Positions 37,971-47,518 of a DNA stretch of 64,000 nt are shown in pieces (position 1 is the first letter of the stretch; the number at the start of each line of letters is the position of its first letter). The notes under the pieces were generated by a model that had not been told where the DNA came from, searched no databases, and saw nothing but the letters and a program-made list of their open reading frames with translations. The DNA comes from JBKCUK01 sp046318415. Lineage in GTDB: Bacteria > Pseudomonadota > Alphaproteobacteria > Caedimonadales > Caedimonadaceae. A program made the position numbers and the translations under genes. The stretch is from assembly GCA_046318415.1 (NCBI GenBank), contig JBKCUK010000005.1, forward strand, positions 116,168 through 180,167, in the 5' to 3' direction.

Positions 37971-38669
37971 TTAGCGGGTCTCCCCTAAGCGTTGTGATTC
38001 TTGCGAAGTCAGGTCTGCGATGATTGTCTCACCCGCAATCATGCGCTGACCAACAATCACGAGGGGCTGATAGGTCTTCGGCAGATAGATATCCACACGG
38101 CTGCCAAAGCGAATCATGCCAAAGCGTTGCCCTGTTTTTACGTGTTGCTCGACCGAGACATCACAGCGAATACGACGCGCGACCAACCCTGCAATCTGCA
38201 CAAAGCCAATTTGGACGTTGTTAAAGTCGGTCTCGACAACGAGAGATTGACGCTCATTATCCTTGCTCGCCTTATCCAACGACGCATTTAAGAACTTACC
38301 CGGATGATAAATGCTGCGAAGGATACGACCCCCAATGGGCACGCGGTTCACGTGCACATCAAACACATTCAGGAAGGTGCTAATGCGCCACCAATTTCCG
38401 CCCTCAAGACCCAATTCCTCGGGCGGTGTATCTTCAACGATGGCAGAAATCACACCATCGGCCGGGGCTATGACCAAACCATCGCGCACCGGTGTCACGC
38501 GTTGTGGATCGCGGAAAAAGTAAGCGCACCAACCCGTCAAAATCCAGCCAATGTAGCCAAGAAAGTCGCTCACCATGCCGAGTACAATAGCAATCAGGGC
38601 AAAAATACCAACAAACAGCCAACCGTCTTTATCAAGGGCAGGCACCATGGGCATACGCATTTTCGACAT
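37971..38669 (-). CDS. psd: Phosphatidylserine decarboxylase proenzyme
   Basis: 232 residues, the short alphaproteobacterial form. The N-terminus has two membrane segments (WLFVGIFALIAIVLGM; YIGWILTGWCAYFF). The self-cleavage site is Gly189-Ser190 in RFGSRVDIYLP, which yields the pyruvoyl cofactor. HVNRVPIGG is a further signature. AGAAGGA precedes the ATG. Product: phosphatidylethanolamine, with the substrate supplied by pssA directly downstream. Confidence 0.96.
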   Translation of the reverse strand: MSKMRMPMVPALDKDGWLFVGIFALIAIVLGMVSDFLGYIGWILTGWCAYFFRDPQRVTPVRDGLVIAPADGVISAIVEDTPPEELGLEGGNWWRISTFLNVFDVHVNRVPIGGRILRSIYHPGKFLNASLDKASKDNERQSLVVETDFNNVQIGFVQIAGLVARRIRCDVSVEQHVKTGQRFGMIRFGSRVDIYLPKTYQPLVIVGQRMIAGETIIADLTSQESQRLGETR

Positions 38670-39033
38670 TATCCTTCTGTTATCTCATCAAGTTCCCAAG
38701 GTTTTTTCCCTGCATGACGCTCGCGCGACAAAACGATAGAAAACCAAAAAAGAACGCTTGGTTTTTTGATGAAAGACTCGAAACTCAGGCTTACAGCTTA
38801 AGTTAATTTTGGCTCCCACTCTAGAGGGTAAGCTGCAGAAGTGCAATGGCTTGTTGCATCAAGAATCCCAACACCGATTTCAAAGTCCCTCTCACCTCAC
38901 TTTTTGTCCCCAAAACTGACCCGTAGCCGCCAGACTTGTAATCCCAATGGGTCAGTTGATATTTTTCAGGCTCAGGGCCTGTATAGCGCCATTGTACACA
39001 CGCCTAGGCATGAACATGTTATTCCTTGAGCCA
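38670..39033 (+). other. Intergenic region with an inverted repeat
   Basis: No credible gene. CTGACCC (38917-38923) and GGGTCAG (38949-38955) form an inverted repeat with a 25-base spacer. AAAACCAA and TTGGTTTT near 38740-38766 could pair in a weak hairpin. Role unknown. Confidence 0.4.
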
Positions 39034-39888
39034 CTAACGAGGTGTCGTGACCTTAGAACCTGCTGAGACTTTCTTTTGCTTTGGCCCCTCATGGGACAGG
39101 GAGGCGGATCTTGGCCTTTTGACCACCGTCAATTGCTTTTTGAGAACCTTATGAACAGTGAGATCTTTGGTGTTTGAAACCAATGCATCAAACTTTTGTT
39201 GCTGGGATCCCGCCTCCTTAAAAAGAATACTTCCTAAGGTAGCTCGCTTCAGACGTTCACGCCAAAAAAGTTGGCGCTGCACTTGTTCACTTAACATGCT
39301 GTTCATGGCACGTTTTAATTTACCTTTGTAGGCTTGTGTGGCTGCCAATTCTTGCAAAAAAGCGATACTGTGCTCCAACAGCGACAATTCCTCGATGCAC
39401 CCATTGACAACCACGGTATTCCAGGTCAGCTGACGTCCTTTGATGACTGCTGTTGTATAGGGATCCTCATACTCGGCGTCCACAGGCATCGGGATTTCGG
39501 GATGGGTCATGCGGAGATTAAACAGCCTGTTATTCCACATCCGGCAATGGCGACGGTAGTCATCTTCAATACCCCGAAACCAAGCATTGTCCATCGCACT
39601 TTTAAGATCAGTTTTAACGGCAAACCGATGTGCATCCTGCCATAAAATCTTGTAAAGTTTTGCGCGCTGCTCGGCAACCCGAAGCAGATGTGGTGTGCCC
39701 GCAATTCTTCCTTTTTGCTGCTCAAGGGCTTCGGCATAAGGATCGAATCCGACCACCTCAAAGGTGTCTTCCATCGACGTTGATATTGCTTTATTGGCAA
39801 TAAAGAAGCTCGTCACAGCCGCAATAATAGCACCATAAAAGCTAGGCGCGGGCGACCGCGAACCAAATGAAAAACCTTTAAAAATCAT
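39034..39888 (-). CDS. Membrane-anchored or exported protein of unknown function with basic tail
   Basis: 284 residues from the ATG at 39888 (GGGG 10 bases upstream); earlier in-frame starts at 39936 and 39951 have no ribosome site. One hydrophobic segment (FYGAIIAAVTSFFIANKAI, about 17-35) could be a signal or anchor. The body is mostly charged helices with repeated Trp/Arg (WFRGIEDDYRRHCRMW). The last 30 residues are strongly basic and Ser/Thr-rich (VVKRPRSASLS; KQKKVSAGSKV), resembling a bipartite nuclear localisation signal. No family recognised. It is followed in the window by another basic-tailed exported gene. Confidence 0.65.
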   Translation of the reverse strand: MIFKGFSFGSRSPAPSFYGAIIAAVTSFFIANKAISTSMEDTFEVVGFDPYAEALEQQKGRIAGTPHLLRVAEQRAKLYKILWQDAHRFAVKTDLKSAMDNAWFRGIEDDYRRHCRMWNNRLFNLRMTHPEIPMPVDAEYEDPYTTAVIKGRQLTWNTVVVNGCIEELSLLEHSIAFLQELAATQAYKGKLKRAMNSMLSEQVQRQLFWRERLKRATLGSILFKEAGSQQQKFDALVSNTKDLTVHKVLKKQLTVVKRPRSASLSHEGPKQKKVSAGSKVTTPR

Positions 39889-40032
39889 TGCAAATTCCCC
39901 GAAACCGAAGATCTTTTCCACACTTTCAGCAAACATGAGCCAGATTAACAAAAAGTTATTTTTTCCATATGGGCCTCAAAGATTTACATCAGATGATGGG
40001 GATATCCTTCCCTTCAATAGGCGACCAGGGGT

Positions 40033-40719
40033 CTAGTGATGGAGATCCGAGGACGCGCGATAATTCGCTGGCCTCAATTGAGCAGCACAAAGAGGCGTCT
40101 CGGACGGGTTGCGGCTGTGTGATTTTTTACCCTTGAAGGAGCGTTGGTGAATCAAGGTCATACTGGGTTTTGTGGGAGGAACCTTCTTTTTCACTCTCCT
40201 TGACTTAGGTCGGCTTATAGTCGTCGCATGGGATGTACGGTAACATTCGGCCGCCATTTTCTCTAACATCATTATGGACGGCCCAGGTCTTCTCACTTTG
40301 GGATGAATATAATTCGGATCCGCTTTGGGCAAAGCCACGACAAGATCAAAGGCCATGGCAGCCTCCACAACCGGATTATCTTCAAGATCAAGGCTAAAAA
40401 GGTGCCTCTGCCAATAGGACGAAATCCCATTCCCTTCCTCATAAAGGACGGTCTCATCCAGGTCATCCAAATCTTGGGGTGGATTCCTGATGGGACTTAA
40501 GGAAAGCAGGGGCGTCAAGATCTGCAAAGGATCTTCTGTTTCTTGTGTATGGGCCTCAAGTGCTACGTCACGAATCGCGTCATCTCTCTCCTCAGGAAAA
40601 ATGTTCTCTACGACTTCGCTTGCATGGACGCGTTGCAGCATCACCCATTCTGACAGCGGATGTGGGCCTAAAAATAAACTCAGGATTAACGTCAGCCAAC
40701 ACGTTATCGGTTTCATCAT
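40033..40719 (-). CDS. Exported protein of unknown function with basic tail
   Basis: 228 residues. A signal peptide (ITCWLTLILSLFLGPHPLS) is followed by an acidic region (residues 36-115; PQDLDDLDETVLYEE) and a very basic C-terminal third (ISRPKSRRVKKKVPPTK; QRSFKGKKSHSR). This acidic-then-basic layout, with a nuclear-localisation-like cluster near 169-185, is not known from a bacterial family I recognise. No clear ribosome site precedes the tandem ATGs. It lies just upstream of the other basic-tailed gene on the same strand. Confidence 0.65.
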   Translation of the reverse strand: MMKPITCWLTLILSLFLGPHPLSEWVMLQRVHASEVVENIFPEERDDAIRDVALEAHTQETEDPLQILTPLLSLSPIRNPPQDLDDLDETVLYEEGNGISSYWQRHLFSLDLEDNPVVEAAMAFDLVVALPKADPNYIHPKVRRPGPSIMMLEKMAAECYRTSHATTISRPKSRRVKKKVPPTKPSMTLIHQRSFKGKKSHSRNPSETPLCAAQLRPANYRASSDLHH

Positions 40720-41079
40720 TGTACTGGAAAATTGTTAAGCATCGCCCTTCCGTCCCCGCAGCGCCTGCGCCATTCCCGTCGAGAAATGTCGTTAACACAC
40801 CCTACATGACAAATGCAAAAAAATCGTTTCCCCCATGAGCATTAGCAACTAAGAGATTCATCATTTACTGACAAGCTTGAGCTTTTGGTGCGTTGAAATC
40901 ACTCAACCAGGGCAAACGTAGCGCTGGAAGCGGCATCTTTTTGCTGAAGAAAAGGAGACCAGACATTGAAAGACCCACATCAAACTTTGGTATGCCATGG
41001 GGAGAGCCCTCGACTGGGCCCATTCATTCCCCTCGAAAGAGAGGAACACCCCTCCACCAAGAAAGTGCAGCCAGATCCC
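40720..41079 (+). other. Intergenic region beside the flagellar block
   Basis: About 360 bases between flhG and the 40033 gene. A possible 41-codon frame (TTG at 40966, AAGGAG upstream, TGA at 41091) overlaps the flhG end and is not supported further. No terminator for flhG was recognised. Confidence 0.4.
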
Positions 41080-41877
41080 TTACATGAATGATCTTGCAAC
41101 TGCTTCCAGATCCTGGGCTGCCTGACCGTTTGGGAAACGCTTCAAATAGAGTTCCTGATGGCGAATCGCATCCTTGACCTTGGTATCCCGGCGGATAACG
41201 CCAGCAAGCTGCGGCTGATATTTCAGGAAGTTTTGGCAGACATTCTCGAGTGTGGCAAAGGTAGTTTTGCCGCCGGTCGCATTCTCTGCCTGATTGATGA
41301 GCACATGGATCTGCATTTCTGGATAGAGACCCCTGGTCACTTTAATAAACGCATAGGCATCCGTGAGGGATGTGGGCTCGTCCGTCACCACCACATAACA
41401 GCGCGAGGCAAGACTGGAAAGCGCCCGCACCGTTCCCCCAACGCCTGCACCAAGATCAATGAGCGTATAGTCATACCCCCTGGAGATATGTTTTAAGTCT
41501 TCCTTCATCAAGGCCAAGCGTTGTGGCGACAGGGTCGCCAAACTACCACTTCCCGATCGTCCAGCGATGATATGGTAGTGTCCATCTGCATAGGGAATCA
41601 CAACATCTCTCAACGCCATACTTCCCTGGATATAGCCCCCTAGATCCTTATCGGGCGTCAGACCCAATTGGATATCCACGTTCGCCATACCCAAATCGCC
41701 ATCAAAAAGCAGCACTTTATGGTTTTCGCGGGCCAGGGCATGGGCAATATTGGTCGAGATCCATGTCTTGCCAACGCCGCCTTTACCCGAGGCTATGAGA
41801 TAAATCATGCCTTTACCGTGGTGCGGTTGGGTTACCCTTTGATGCGGGCCCTCTTTCATGATCTGATTTTCAGTCAT
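41080..41877 (-). CDS. flhG: Flagellar number regulator FlhG (MinD-like ATPase)
   Basis: MinD/ParA-type ATPase that limits flagellar number and works with FlhF. The deviant Walker A is ASGKGGVGKTW; LLFDGDLGMANVDIQLGL and YTLIDLGAGVG are further motifs, and a C-terminal amphipathic helix ends the protein. Two ATGs compete. The one at 41883 overlaps the flhF stop (ATGA) but is one base from AAAGGGG; the one at 41877 has the better 7-base spacing and is chosen. Last gene of the flagellar run. Confidence 0.93.
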   Translation of the reverse strand: MTENQIMKEGPHQRVTQPHHGKGMIYLIASGKGGVGKTWISTNIAHALARENHKVLLFDGDLGMANVDIQLGLTPDKDLGGYIQGSMALRDVVIPYADGHYHIIAGRSGSGSLATLSPQRLALMKEDLKHISRGYDYTLIDLGAGVGGTVRALSSLASRCYVVVTDEPTSLTDAYAFIKVTRGLYPEMQIHVLINQAENATGGKTTFATLENVCQNFLKYQPQLAGVIRRDTKVKDAIRHQELYLKRFPNGQAAQDLEAVARSFM

Positions 41878-41879
41878 AG

Positions 41880-42911
41880 TCATTCCCCTTTTTGAAACCG
41901 CCAACGAGGAGCGGCATCCAGATCAGCATTATGCTGTTGACGTGGACTTGAGAGATTCAGTTTTTGCTGCAAAATCTGGGCTAACATTTCACCTGTTCCA
42001 GGACGCAAGCGATCGCCCAATTCAGGTCCAAGACCAAAGGCCATCGGCTGCACTGTACGCAAAGCCAGCATATGCAACAATCCGCCCAGGCGTCGCACGG
42101 TATCAACCCGCGTGTGGATCATACTCTTGGCCCCGAGATCGCAAAAGAATCCAGCTAAATCTGTGGCTTCGAACGGATCAAGCCCTGCGGGCAGGACCTG
42201 GATGACATGGCCCTCGACCCCATCAATGACCCCACGCAAATCCTGGACATCTTGATCCGCATAGGGACTAATGCCGGGGGTATCCACCAACACCACCTGC
42301 CCTGGAGAAGACTCGGCCAGGGCCTTCTTTAAATCCGTAAGGCTTGGGCACACAGCAAAGGGGACACTCAACGCTTCAGCATAGGCCGCAAGCTGGCGAT
42401 CTGCACCAGACTTTAGCGCGTCCGTTGAGAGAATGCGGATATCTTTATGGCCCGCAACCAAATATTCTGCCGCTAGTTTGGCTGCCGCAACGCTCTTCCC
42501 AGCCCCAGGAATTCCCACCAAGACCAAGCGCGTGACGGCGGCATCTTGTGCTTGAGGCGGCAAGGGTGAGGCAGGAAACAGCGCCGACAGCGCCGCAGCA
42601 ACGCCCCTTGCTAACACCTCATCACCCACCATGGAAAGCCGTGCCGCCAGAAGATCTGCAGCCTCAGATCCCACGTGGTGCTCGTCAAACCAACGGCACA
42701 GGGTATTGACCGTGTCGACCGGATTAACCAGGGAAATAGCAGCTGAAGAAGCAGGCAACTGCTCAGATAAAGGCGCCTCCACAGCCGCTGTGACCCGAAC
42801 GCCTTGGGCCTCTTTGACGCTTGAGACAATAATGGCATCTGGCCCCATGTCGCGGCGAATTTGTTGCAGGGCCTGGGAGAGGGTATCGGCAAAGTAAGTT
42901 CGAAGACGCAT
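41880..42911 (-). CDS. flhF: Flagellar biosynthesis GTPase FlhF
   Basis: 343 residues. SRP-type GTPase that sets the place of the flagellum. The N-terminus MRLRTYFADTLSQALQQIRRDMGPDAIIVS is the FlhF signature. The G domain has the P-loop LVGIPGAGKSVAAAKLAAEY, LSTDALKSGADRQL and VLVDTPGI. Compared with others its middle region is short. It is coupled to flhG and follows flhA. Confidence 0.94.
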   Translation of the reverse strand: MRLRTYFADTLSQALQQIRRDMGPDAIIVSSVKEAQGVRVTAAVEAPLSEQLPASSAAISLVNPVDTVNTLCRWFDEHHVGSEAADLLAARLSMVGDEVLARGVAAALSALFPASPLPPQAQDAAVTRLVLVGIPGAGKSVAAAKLAAEYLVAGHKDIRILSTDALKSGADRQLAAYAEALSVPFAVCPSLTDLKKALAESSPGQVVLVDTPGISPYADQDVQDLRGVIDGVEGHVIQVLPAGLDPFEATDLAGFFCDLGAKSMIHTRVDTVRRLGGLLHMLALRTVQPMAFGLGPELGDRLRPGTGEMLAQILQQKLNLSSPRQQHNADLDAAPRWRFQKGE

Positions 42912-42929
42912 AGCTGTATTTCCCTCTTC

Positions 42930-45032
42930 TTATGCGATCCGCGCCACAGTTCGAATGCGGGCTTTGGGGTGAATTTCGTTTTGCGACATCACAATGGTAA
43001 GGGGGCGAAACCTTTCAATAATTGCCCGCACATGGGGCCGGATGAGGGAACTGGTGACCAGAACCGGCATCTGCCCCATCATGGCCTGTTCATCAAACAC
43101 TTCCTTTACTTTTTGCGTGAATTCTTGCAAGCGTGAGGGCGGAAGGGCCAAGTGCCGATTATCCCCCTCTCCCACCAGGGCTTCATGGAAGGAACGTTCC
43201 CACTCGGGACTAAGCATCACAAGAAGCACCACGCCTTCGACGTTGGCATGGGCTGCACACAATTGGCGCGCAAGTCTGGTGCGCACATGTTCGGTGATCG
43301 AGCTCATATTGCGGGTGAAACCGCAGGCCTCAGCAATACCTTCAAGGATGGTCGGCAAATCACGAATGGACACGCGCTCGCTTAATAGATTCTGCAGCAC
43401 CCGTTGAATGCCGCCATAGGTGATCATGCTGGGCACCATATCACCGATCAATTTTTGTTGAGATTTATCCATCTCATCCAGAAGTTTTTGCGTCTCGGCA
43501 TAGGACAGCATCTCGCTGGCATTGTCTTTAATCACTTCACTGAGATGGGTGGTGATGACGGTCATGGGATCAACCACGGTATAGCCATTGGACTCTGCAT
43601 CTTGACGCTCGGCATGATTTATCCACATGGCTTTGAGACCAAACGTGGGCTCGATGGTTGGCTCGCCCGGAAGGGTAATCTCTCGCCCTTGGGGATCCAT
43701 GACCAGGAGCATGTGGGAGCGCAGCTCTCCACGGGCGACTTCCACATCCTTGACCCGAATGATATAGCCATCGGGCGCCAGCTGCAGATTATCCAACACC
43801 CGCACCGTTGGCACGATAAAGCCCATCTCTTGAACAAATTGCTTGCGCAGCGCCTTAATCTGATCGGTAAGGCGCTGGCCTTGTTCACCATTGGCCATGG
43901 CCAGCAGTCCATAACCCAGCTCAACACGAATGGGATCGATGGCAAGGCTTGAGGCGGGTGTTTCCTCAACCACCGCTGGAATGTTAGCTTGCTCTAACTC
44001 GAGGGCTTTTTGCTTTTGGCGCTCTTCCTGCTGTTCATTCAACCGCCAGGCAGCCACTCCCGTGAGCCCCGCAAGGAACAAAAACGGCAACATGGGAATG
44101 CCAGGCAACAAGGAAAACATCACCATCAATCCAGAACTCATGCCAAGGGCCGTGGGATAGGCGCTCAATTGCTCAAAAAGTGCTTTGTCTGTAGAGGATT
44201 CTTGGCCCACCTTTGACACCAACAAGCCGGCAGCAGTCGAAACAATCAAAGCAGGAATCTGGCTGACCAGACCGTCGCCCACGGTGAGCAATGTGTATGT
44301 ATGTGAGGCTTGCGACAGGGTCAGATTATTCTGGGCCACCCCAATAATGATGCCACCCACGGCATTGATAAACGTAATACAAAGACCTGCGATGGCATCA
44401 CCCCGTACGAACTTGGCCGCACCATCCATGGCGCCGAAGAAATTAGCTTCTTGCTCAAGATTTTTGCGGCGCTCTTTGGCCTGCTCTTCATTCACAATCC
44501 CCGCATTCAAATCCGCATCGATGGCCATTTGCTTTCCGGGCATGGCATCTAGGGTAAAGCGGGCCGAAACTTCCGCAATACGACCCGAACCTTTGGTGAT
44601 CACCACAAAGTTCACCAAAACCAAAATCGCAAAGACAATCAAACCGATAACAAAGTTACCGCCCATCATGAAATTACCAAAGGCGCGAATCACATCCCCT
44701 GCCGCCCCAGGCCCCTCATGACCATGGGTCAGAATCAAGCGTGTAGACGCCACGTTGAGCGCCAAACGCAGCATGGTAGAGACCAAAATCACCGTGGGAA
44801 AGGAGCTAAATTCCAAGGGCTTTTCGATAAAAAGTGTGGTCATCAGCACTAAGACTGAAACCATTAGGGAAATGGCCAAGCTCATGTCCATCAGCCAGGC
44901 CGGCATGGGCAGAACCAACATCACCAAAATGCAAATGAGACCCATGGCAAAGGCGACGTCGCCCCGGCGCACAGCATTTGCAAAGCGCTCGAGGGTAAAG
45001 ACTTGTGGGGTGACCTGACCGAGTTCGCTCAT
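42930..45032 (-). CDS. flhA: Flagellar export apparatus protein FlhA
   Basis: 700 residues, the usual length. The N-terminal half has about eight membrane helices and the FHIPEP signature region (STMLRLALNVASTRLIL; GKQMAIDADLNAGIVNEEQA), which forms the export gate. The C-terminal cytosolic half docks export chaperones and substrates (PPLL-like end, LPSRLQEF). Its neighbours flbD and flhF are arranged as in other alphaproteobacteria. Confidence 0.97.
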   Translation of the reverse strand: MSELGQVTPQVFTLERFANAVRRGDVAFAMGLICILVMLVLPMPAWLMDMSLAISLMVSVLVLMTTLFIEKPLEFSSFPTVILVSTMLRLALNVASTRLILTHGHEGPGAAGDVIRAFGNFMMGGNFVIGLIVFAILVLVNFVVITKGSGRIAEVSARFTLDAMPGKQMAIDADLNAGIVNEEQAKERRKNLEQEANFFGAMDGAAKFVRGDAIAGLCITFINAVGGIIIGVAQNNLTLSQASHTYTLLTVGDGLVSQIPALIVSTAAGLLVSKVGQESSTDKALFEQLSAYPTALGMSSGLMVMFSLLPGIPMLPFLFLAGLTGVAAWRLNEQQEERQKQKALELEQANIPAVVEETPASSLAIDPIRVELGYGLLAMANGEQGQRLTDQIKALRKQFVQEMGFIVPTVRVLDNLQLAPDGYIIRVKDVEVARGELRSHMLLVMDPQGREITLPGEPTIEPTFGLKAMWINHAERQDAESNGYTVVDPMTVITTHLSEVIKDNASEMLSYAETQKLLDEMDKSQQKLIGDMVPSMITYGGIQRVLQNLLSERVSIRDLPTILEGIAEACGFTRNMSSITEHVRTRLARQLCAAHANVEGVVLLVMLSPEWERSFHEALVGEGDNRHLALPPSRLQEFTQKVKEVFDEQAMMGQMPVLVTSSLIRPHVRAIIERFRPLTIVMSQNEIHPKARIRTVARIA

Positions 45033-45039
45033 TTTTTAG

Positions 45040-46398
45040 TTAGCTCGCTTCTTGCAAGGAATCCTGGGAATCGATAATCGCCACACCTTCATCGCTGTAT
45101 TGCTTCAGTTTATTGCGCAAGGTGCGAATGGAAATGCCTAGAATATTAGCGGTTTGCGTCCGGTTACCCAGGCAGTGGCTTAAGGTTCCCAAAATCAGAT
45201 CTTTTTCAACTTCCGCCACGGTGCGCCCGACCAGCGGATGGGGGGGCATATCAGGGCGGGCGATCGCCTCTGTAGTCTGCGCTGCAGGCGCTGTACGCGG
45301 GGGCACGGATAGCTGCAGGTCTTCCGGCTTGATTTCTTGATCCAAGGCCATCACCACCGCGCGGTGCATAACATTTTCAAGTTCACGCACGTTGCCCTTC
45401 CATCCGTAGTGGCGCAAGGTCTCGGCAGCCGCCTTCGACAGGGTTTTTCGCGGCATACCATTGGCCTGACAGTACTTATCAATGAAGTGTTCGGCCAGAA
45501 CTTCTAGATCCAAGGGTCGCTCACGCAAAGCAGGCAGACGCAAATTCACCACGTTCAAGCGGTAATAAAGGTCCTCGCGAAAGTTCCCCAGACGCACCTC
45601 TTCTTCCAGATTGCGATTGCTGGTGGCAAGAATGCGAATGTCCACTTTGACAGGCTTAGTTCCCCCAACCCGATCGATTTCCCTCTCCTGGATCGCACGC
45701 AACAGCTTTGCCTGCAGACGAATATGCATTTCACTAATTTCATCCAGCAAAAGTGTCCCGCCATTGGCCTCTTCAAACTTACCAATCCGTTGCGCAACAG
45801 CACCGGTAAAAGCGCCTTTCTCGTGACCAAAAAGTTCGGACTCCAGCAGATTTTCAGGAATGGCCGCGCAATTGACGGAAATGAAGGGCTTATCACGGCG
45901 GCGGCTTTTAGTATGGATGAAGCGGGCCATCACCTCTTTACCGGTTCCAGATTCCCCGGTGATCAACACACTGGCATCGCTGGGCGCAAATTGCTCGGCA
46001 AGGCGCAACACATTTTTCATGACCGGATCCTGGTGAATGACGGCTGTTTCGTCCCGGGCCACCGCTTCAAACACAGCTGCGATCAATTCATGATCCGGTG
46101 GCAGGGGCACGTATTCCTTGGCACCCTGACGGATGGCTTCTGCCGCCGCATGGGGATCGGTGTCGATACCACAGGCAACGACAGGAATGTGAAAACGCTC
46201 CGCTTGAAGGGCAGACGTTAGTTGTCCCACCGCCAGCGTTACGTCCACAAAAATAAGATCTGCCCCTTTTCCCGATCGCAAACTTTTCAAAGCCGCATCC
46301 ACATCATCCACATGGGCGATGGCGGATCCGCGCTTAAAAGCGATTTTTGAGGCAGTTGCCACGTGACCATTGAGAGTGCCGATAATCAGCAAACGCAT
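45040..46398 (-). CDS. flbD: Sigma-54-dependent flagellar activator FlbD
   Basis: 452 residues. The N-terminal receiver keeps a central Asp (IFVDVTL) but lacks the acidic pair at its start (LLIIGTLNG), so it may not be phosphorylated normally, as known for FlbD. The AAA+ domain is intact: GESGTGKE, the sigma-54 contact loop GAFTGA, and GGTLLLDEI. The C-terminal Fis-type helix-turn-helix (GNRTQTANILGISIRTLRNKLK) binds enhancers. It should activate the sigma-54 promoters seen before fliK and flgE. It sits in the fliF operon, 22 bases after fliN. Confidence 0.95.
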   Translation of the reverse strand: MRLLIIGTLNGHVATASKIAFKRGSAIAHVDDVDAALKSLRSGKGADLIFVDVTLAVGQLTSALQAERFHIPVVACGIDTDPHAAAEAIRQGAKEYVPLPPDHELIAAVFEAVARDETAVIHQDPVMKNVLRLAEQFAPSDASVLITGESGTGKEVMARFIHTKSRRRDKPFISVNCAAIPENLLESELFGHEKGAFTGAVAQRIGKFEEANGGTLLLDEISEMHIRLQAKLLRAIQEREIDRVGGTKPVKVDIRILATSNRNLEEEVRLGNFREDLYYRLNVVNLRLPALRERPLDLEVLAEHFIDKYCQANGMPRKTLSKAAAETLRHYGWKGNVRELENVMHRAVVMALDQEIKPEDLQLSVPPRTAPAAQTTEAIARPDMPPHPLVGRTVAEVEKDLILGTLSHCLGNRTQTANILGISIRTLRNKLKQYSDEGVAIIDSQDSLQEAS

Positions 46399-46420
46399 GG
46401 ATTTCCCCTGATTTTAATGT

Positions 46421-46831
46421 TTAGTTGGACCGATCCGAGCGGATAATTTCTGTCATGGTGATACCTAAGTGATCATCCACCAGGACCACCTCACCCCGAG
46501 CCACAAGCCTGTTGTTCACGTAGACATCAACGGCTTCACCAACCTTGCGATCCAGCTCGATCACAGCCCCGCGGCCTAGTTTCAAGAGGTTACTGACTTG
46601 CATGGTGGCCTTACCCAGCACCGCTGAGACTTGCACGGGGACATCATAAACTGCACTCAATTCCCGTGGGTCTGGCTTCTCATGGGTGCGATTGAATTCT
46701 TCCCCCATGGAATTACCACCATCGAATTCTGGCAAATCCACACTGCCTGCTGCATGGCTTCCTTCTGGGGCTGCGTCTGAGTCAGTTTGTGAAGCGCTCT
46801 GCTCTTCTTGCTGGGTCTCATCATCAACCAT
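46421..46831 (-). CDS. fliN: Flagellar motor switch protein FliN
   Basis: 136 residues from the ATG at 46831, with GAGAGGAG upstream; the start overlaps the fliH end by 8 bases. The N-terminus is acidic and variable. The C-terminal SpoA domain (YDVPVQVSAVLGKATMQVSN; GRGAVIELDRKVGEAVDVYV; ARGEVVLVDDHLGITMTEI) is the family core that forms the C-ring and binds phospho-CheY. Confidence 0.95.
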   Translation of the reverse strand: MVDDETQQEEQSASQTDSDAAPEGSHAAGSVDLPEFDGGNSMGEEFNRTHEKPDPRELSAVYDVPVQVSAVLGKATMQVSNLLKLGRGAVIELDRKVGEAVDVYVNNRLVARGEVVLVDDHLGITMTEIIRSDRSN

Positions 46832-47516
46832 CGGTCGACTCCTCTCGTGGTTCAGTTTCAAGTTCTGGAACAGCAGGGGAAACCTCTACCCCAGACGCGG
46901 GCGTTGTTATCTGTTGAAGATCTACGCCCCCAACACGCTTTAACGCCTCATCAAGCGCGCGCTCGAGGCGCGCAAAGCGGCGTTCAATTCCCCCGGTTTG
47001 CCAGGTGATTCGGCAATCTCCCTGCTGCAGGGTCGCGTCCGCTTTCAGTTGAATGGGCGGCTGCACTATACCTTCCAGAAAGGACAACACCTCAGGAGCA
47101 CAAAAGACCTGCAGTTCGCGGCTGGTCAATTGCGCAAGGGTCTCTTCGATGAGGTTTAAAATTTCATCATGGGCATGCTGGCGGCTAGACCAAGGCAACC
47201 ATTTTTCCAAAACCAAACGGACCAAACGCACAACATCCTCAACCGCCTTTTGATTGAGATGGAGAACCTCTGCATCGATTTCGGCAACCTTCGTCTGGAC
47301 CATCTCAAGCATGGCGAGCGCCTGCCCCTCAAGGGCTTGCCTTGCCATCCTCATCCCCTGTTCGACCCCCTCGGCATGGGCCTGAGCGCGAAGCGCCTCA
47401 GCTTCTTCTTCCGTAAAGAGATGGGCCTCCTTTTGGGCGCGCCTCACTTCCTGGTAGGCCAGTTCTTCATCTGAGGGAAAAACAACATTAAAGGCGAAGT
47501 TGGTTGCTGTTTTCAT
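46824..47516 (-). CDS. fliH: Flagellar assembly protein FliH
   Basis: 230 residues. FliH ties the FliI ATPase to the C-ring. An N-terminal charged coiled coil (EEEAEALRAQAHAEGVEQGMR) leads to a C-terminal domain with EILNLIEETLAQL and a DCRITWQTGGIERRF segment typical of FliH. It lies between fliG and fliN, 2 bases after fliG. The family is weakly conserved, so the call rests on both context and pattern. Confidence 0.87.
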   Translation of the reverse strand: MKTATNFAFNVVFPSDEELAYQEVRRAQKEAHLFTEEEAEALRAQAHAEGVEQGMRMARQALEGQALAMLEMVQTKVAEIDAEVLHLNQKAVEDVVRLVRLVLEKWLPWSSRQHAHDEILNLIEETLAQLTSRELQVFCAPEVLSFLEGIVQPPIQLKADATLQQGDCRITWQTGGIERRFARLERALDEALKRVGGVDLQQITTPASGVEVSPAVPELETEPREESTDG

Positions 47517-47518
47517 CC

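Noticed and set aside
40966..41091. 41-codon frame (TTG start, AAGGAG upstream) next to flhG
   Set aside because: Overlaps the flhG 3' end, has no recognisable family, and rests only on a ribosome-like site.
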